Source: Asterochloris sp. CNOR1 (lineage: Eukaryota; Chlorophyta; Trebouxiophyceae; Trebouxiales; Trebouxiaceae). Taken from it: a stretch of DNA of 64,000 nucleotides. Both the position numbers and the translations under genes were made by a program. The notes under the pieces are model-generated. The model worked only from the letters and a program-made list of their open reading frames with translations, ran no database searches and was not told the origin of the DNA. Numbering within the stretch: the first letter of the stretch is position 1; each line of letters starts with the position of its first letter. Shown piece after piece: positions 63,742 through 64,000 of the stretch. Location: contig OZ017758.1 in assembly GCA_963969365.1 (NCBI GenBank), forward strand, positions 1,798,001 through 1,862,000, read 5' to 3'.

Positions 63742-64000
63742 CTGATCACAACATGAACAGCCAGCCACTGTCTTCATCCCGCATGATGCAAAACCTGCGG
63801 CAGATACCCCGTGCGGTACTGCGGTGGCATGTGTGCCAATTCCATCACCAGCACCACCACGCATTGCACAATGGCGCCTGTAGGTTGCTGGCTGCACCAG
63901 TGGCACCATCAGCTGCTCAGGTCCCTGCCCAGGTCCCTGCCCCCACTAATCCAGTCCAGCAGAGCCAGCAGAAGCGGCATGCTGGGAATGCACCAGTGGA
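63742..64000. other. Right edge: probable intron/5' region of SDA1
   Basis: A first SDA1 coding exon ending in phase 1 should lie here or beyond the window. A candidate ATG on the minus strand (MPPQYRT, near 63825) has no donor giving the needed phase, so it is not called. Confidence 0.35.

Overview
The window is nuclear DNA of a green alga, most likely a core chlorophyte and possibly a trebouxiophyte; the species cannot be read from the sequence. A complete light-dependent protochlorophyllide reductase shows a photosynthetic eukaryote. The genes are GC-rich and split into many short exons (often 35-200 bases) with GT-AG introns that mostly end in TGCAG. The protein set (Derlin, Mo25, NUP43, PPIL4, SDA1, an LRRC49-like protein) is eukaryotic. 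I rebuilt exons by reading donor and acceptor sites, checking codon phase, and comparing with family motifs. First-exon starts are the weakest part of the models.

Layout. 1-1698: 5' part of a Mo25-like scaffold gene (minus), running off the left edge. 1699-3197: no gene seen. 3198-3708: 84-residue two-CxxC protein (minus), divergent from a Derlin (4106-6138, plus). 6259-7288: mitochondrial-type CGFS glutaredoxin (minus). 7953-12201: PfkB-family sugar or nucleoside kinase (plus). 12725-18363: secreted subtilisin-like protease (minus). 18541-19847: broken non-LTR retrotransposon fragment. 19922-24060: bilobed aspartyl protease (minus). 24622-28043: protochlorophyllide reductase (plus). 28307-36744: LRRC49-like tubulin polyglutamylase complex subunit (minus). 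36970-39475: NUP43-like nucleoporin (plus). 39562-48713: WD40 plus very long coiled-coil protein (minus). 48797-52752: PPIL4/CYP59-type cyclophilin-RRM protein (plus). 53017-55787: coiled-coil protein of unknown function (minus). 56835-63741: SDA1 ribosome-biogenesis protein (minus), whose first exon is unresolved.

The genes are packed and alternate in strand. Three head-to-head pairs have short shared promoters (83, 225 and 397 bases between start codons), and several tail-to-tail pairs lie about 100 bases apart. There is no operon-like functional grouping, though two proteases flank the retroelement remnant.

The recurring oddities are at splice level. Four introns appear to begin with GC instead of GT, in the glutaredoxin, PfkB, aspartyl protease and WD40 coiled-coil genes. 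Three genes carry tandem or diverged copies of small exon-plus-splice-site units: the subtilase linker, the catalytic-aspartate exon of the aspartyl protease, and the acidic-region exon of SDA1. The most novel protein architecture is the WD40 propeller fused to a glutamine/alanine-rich coiled coil.
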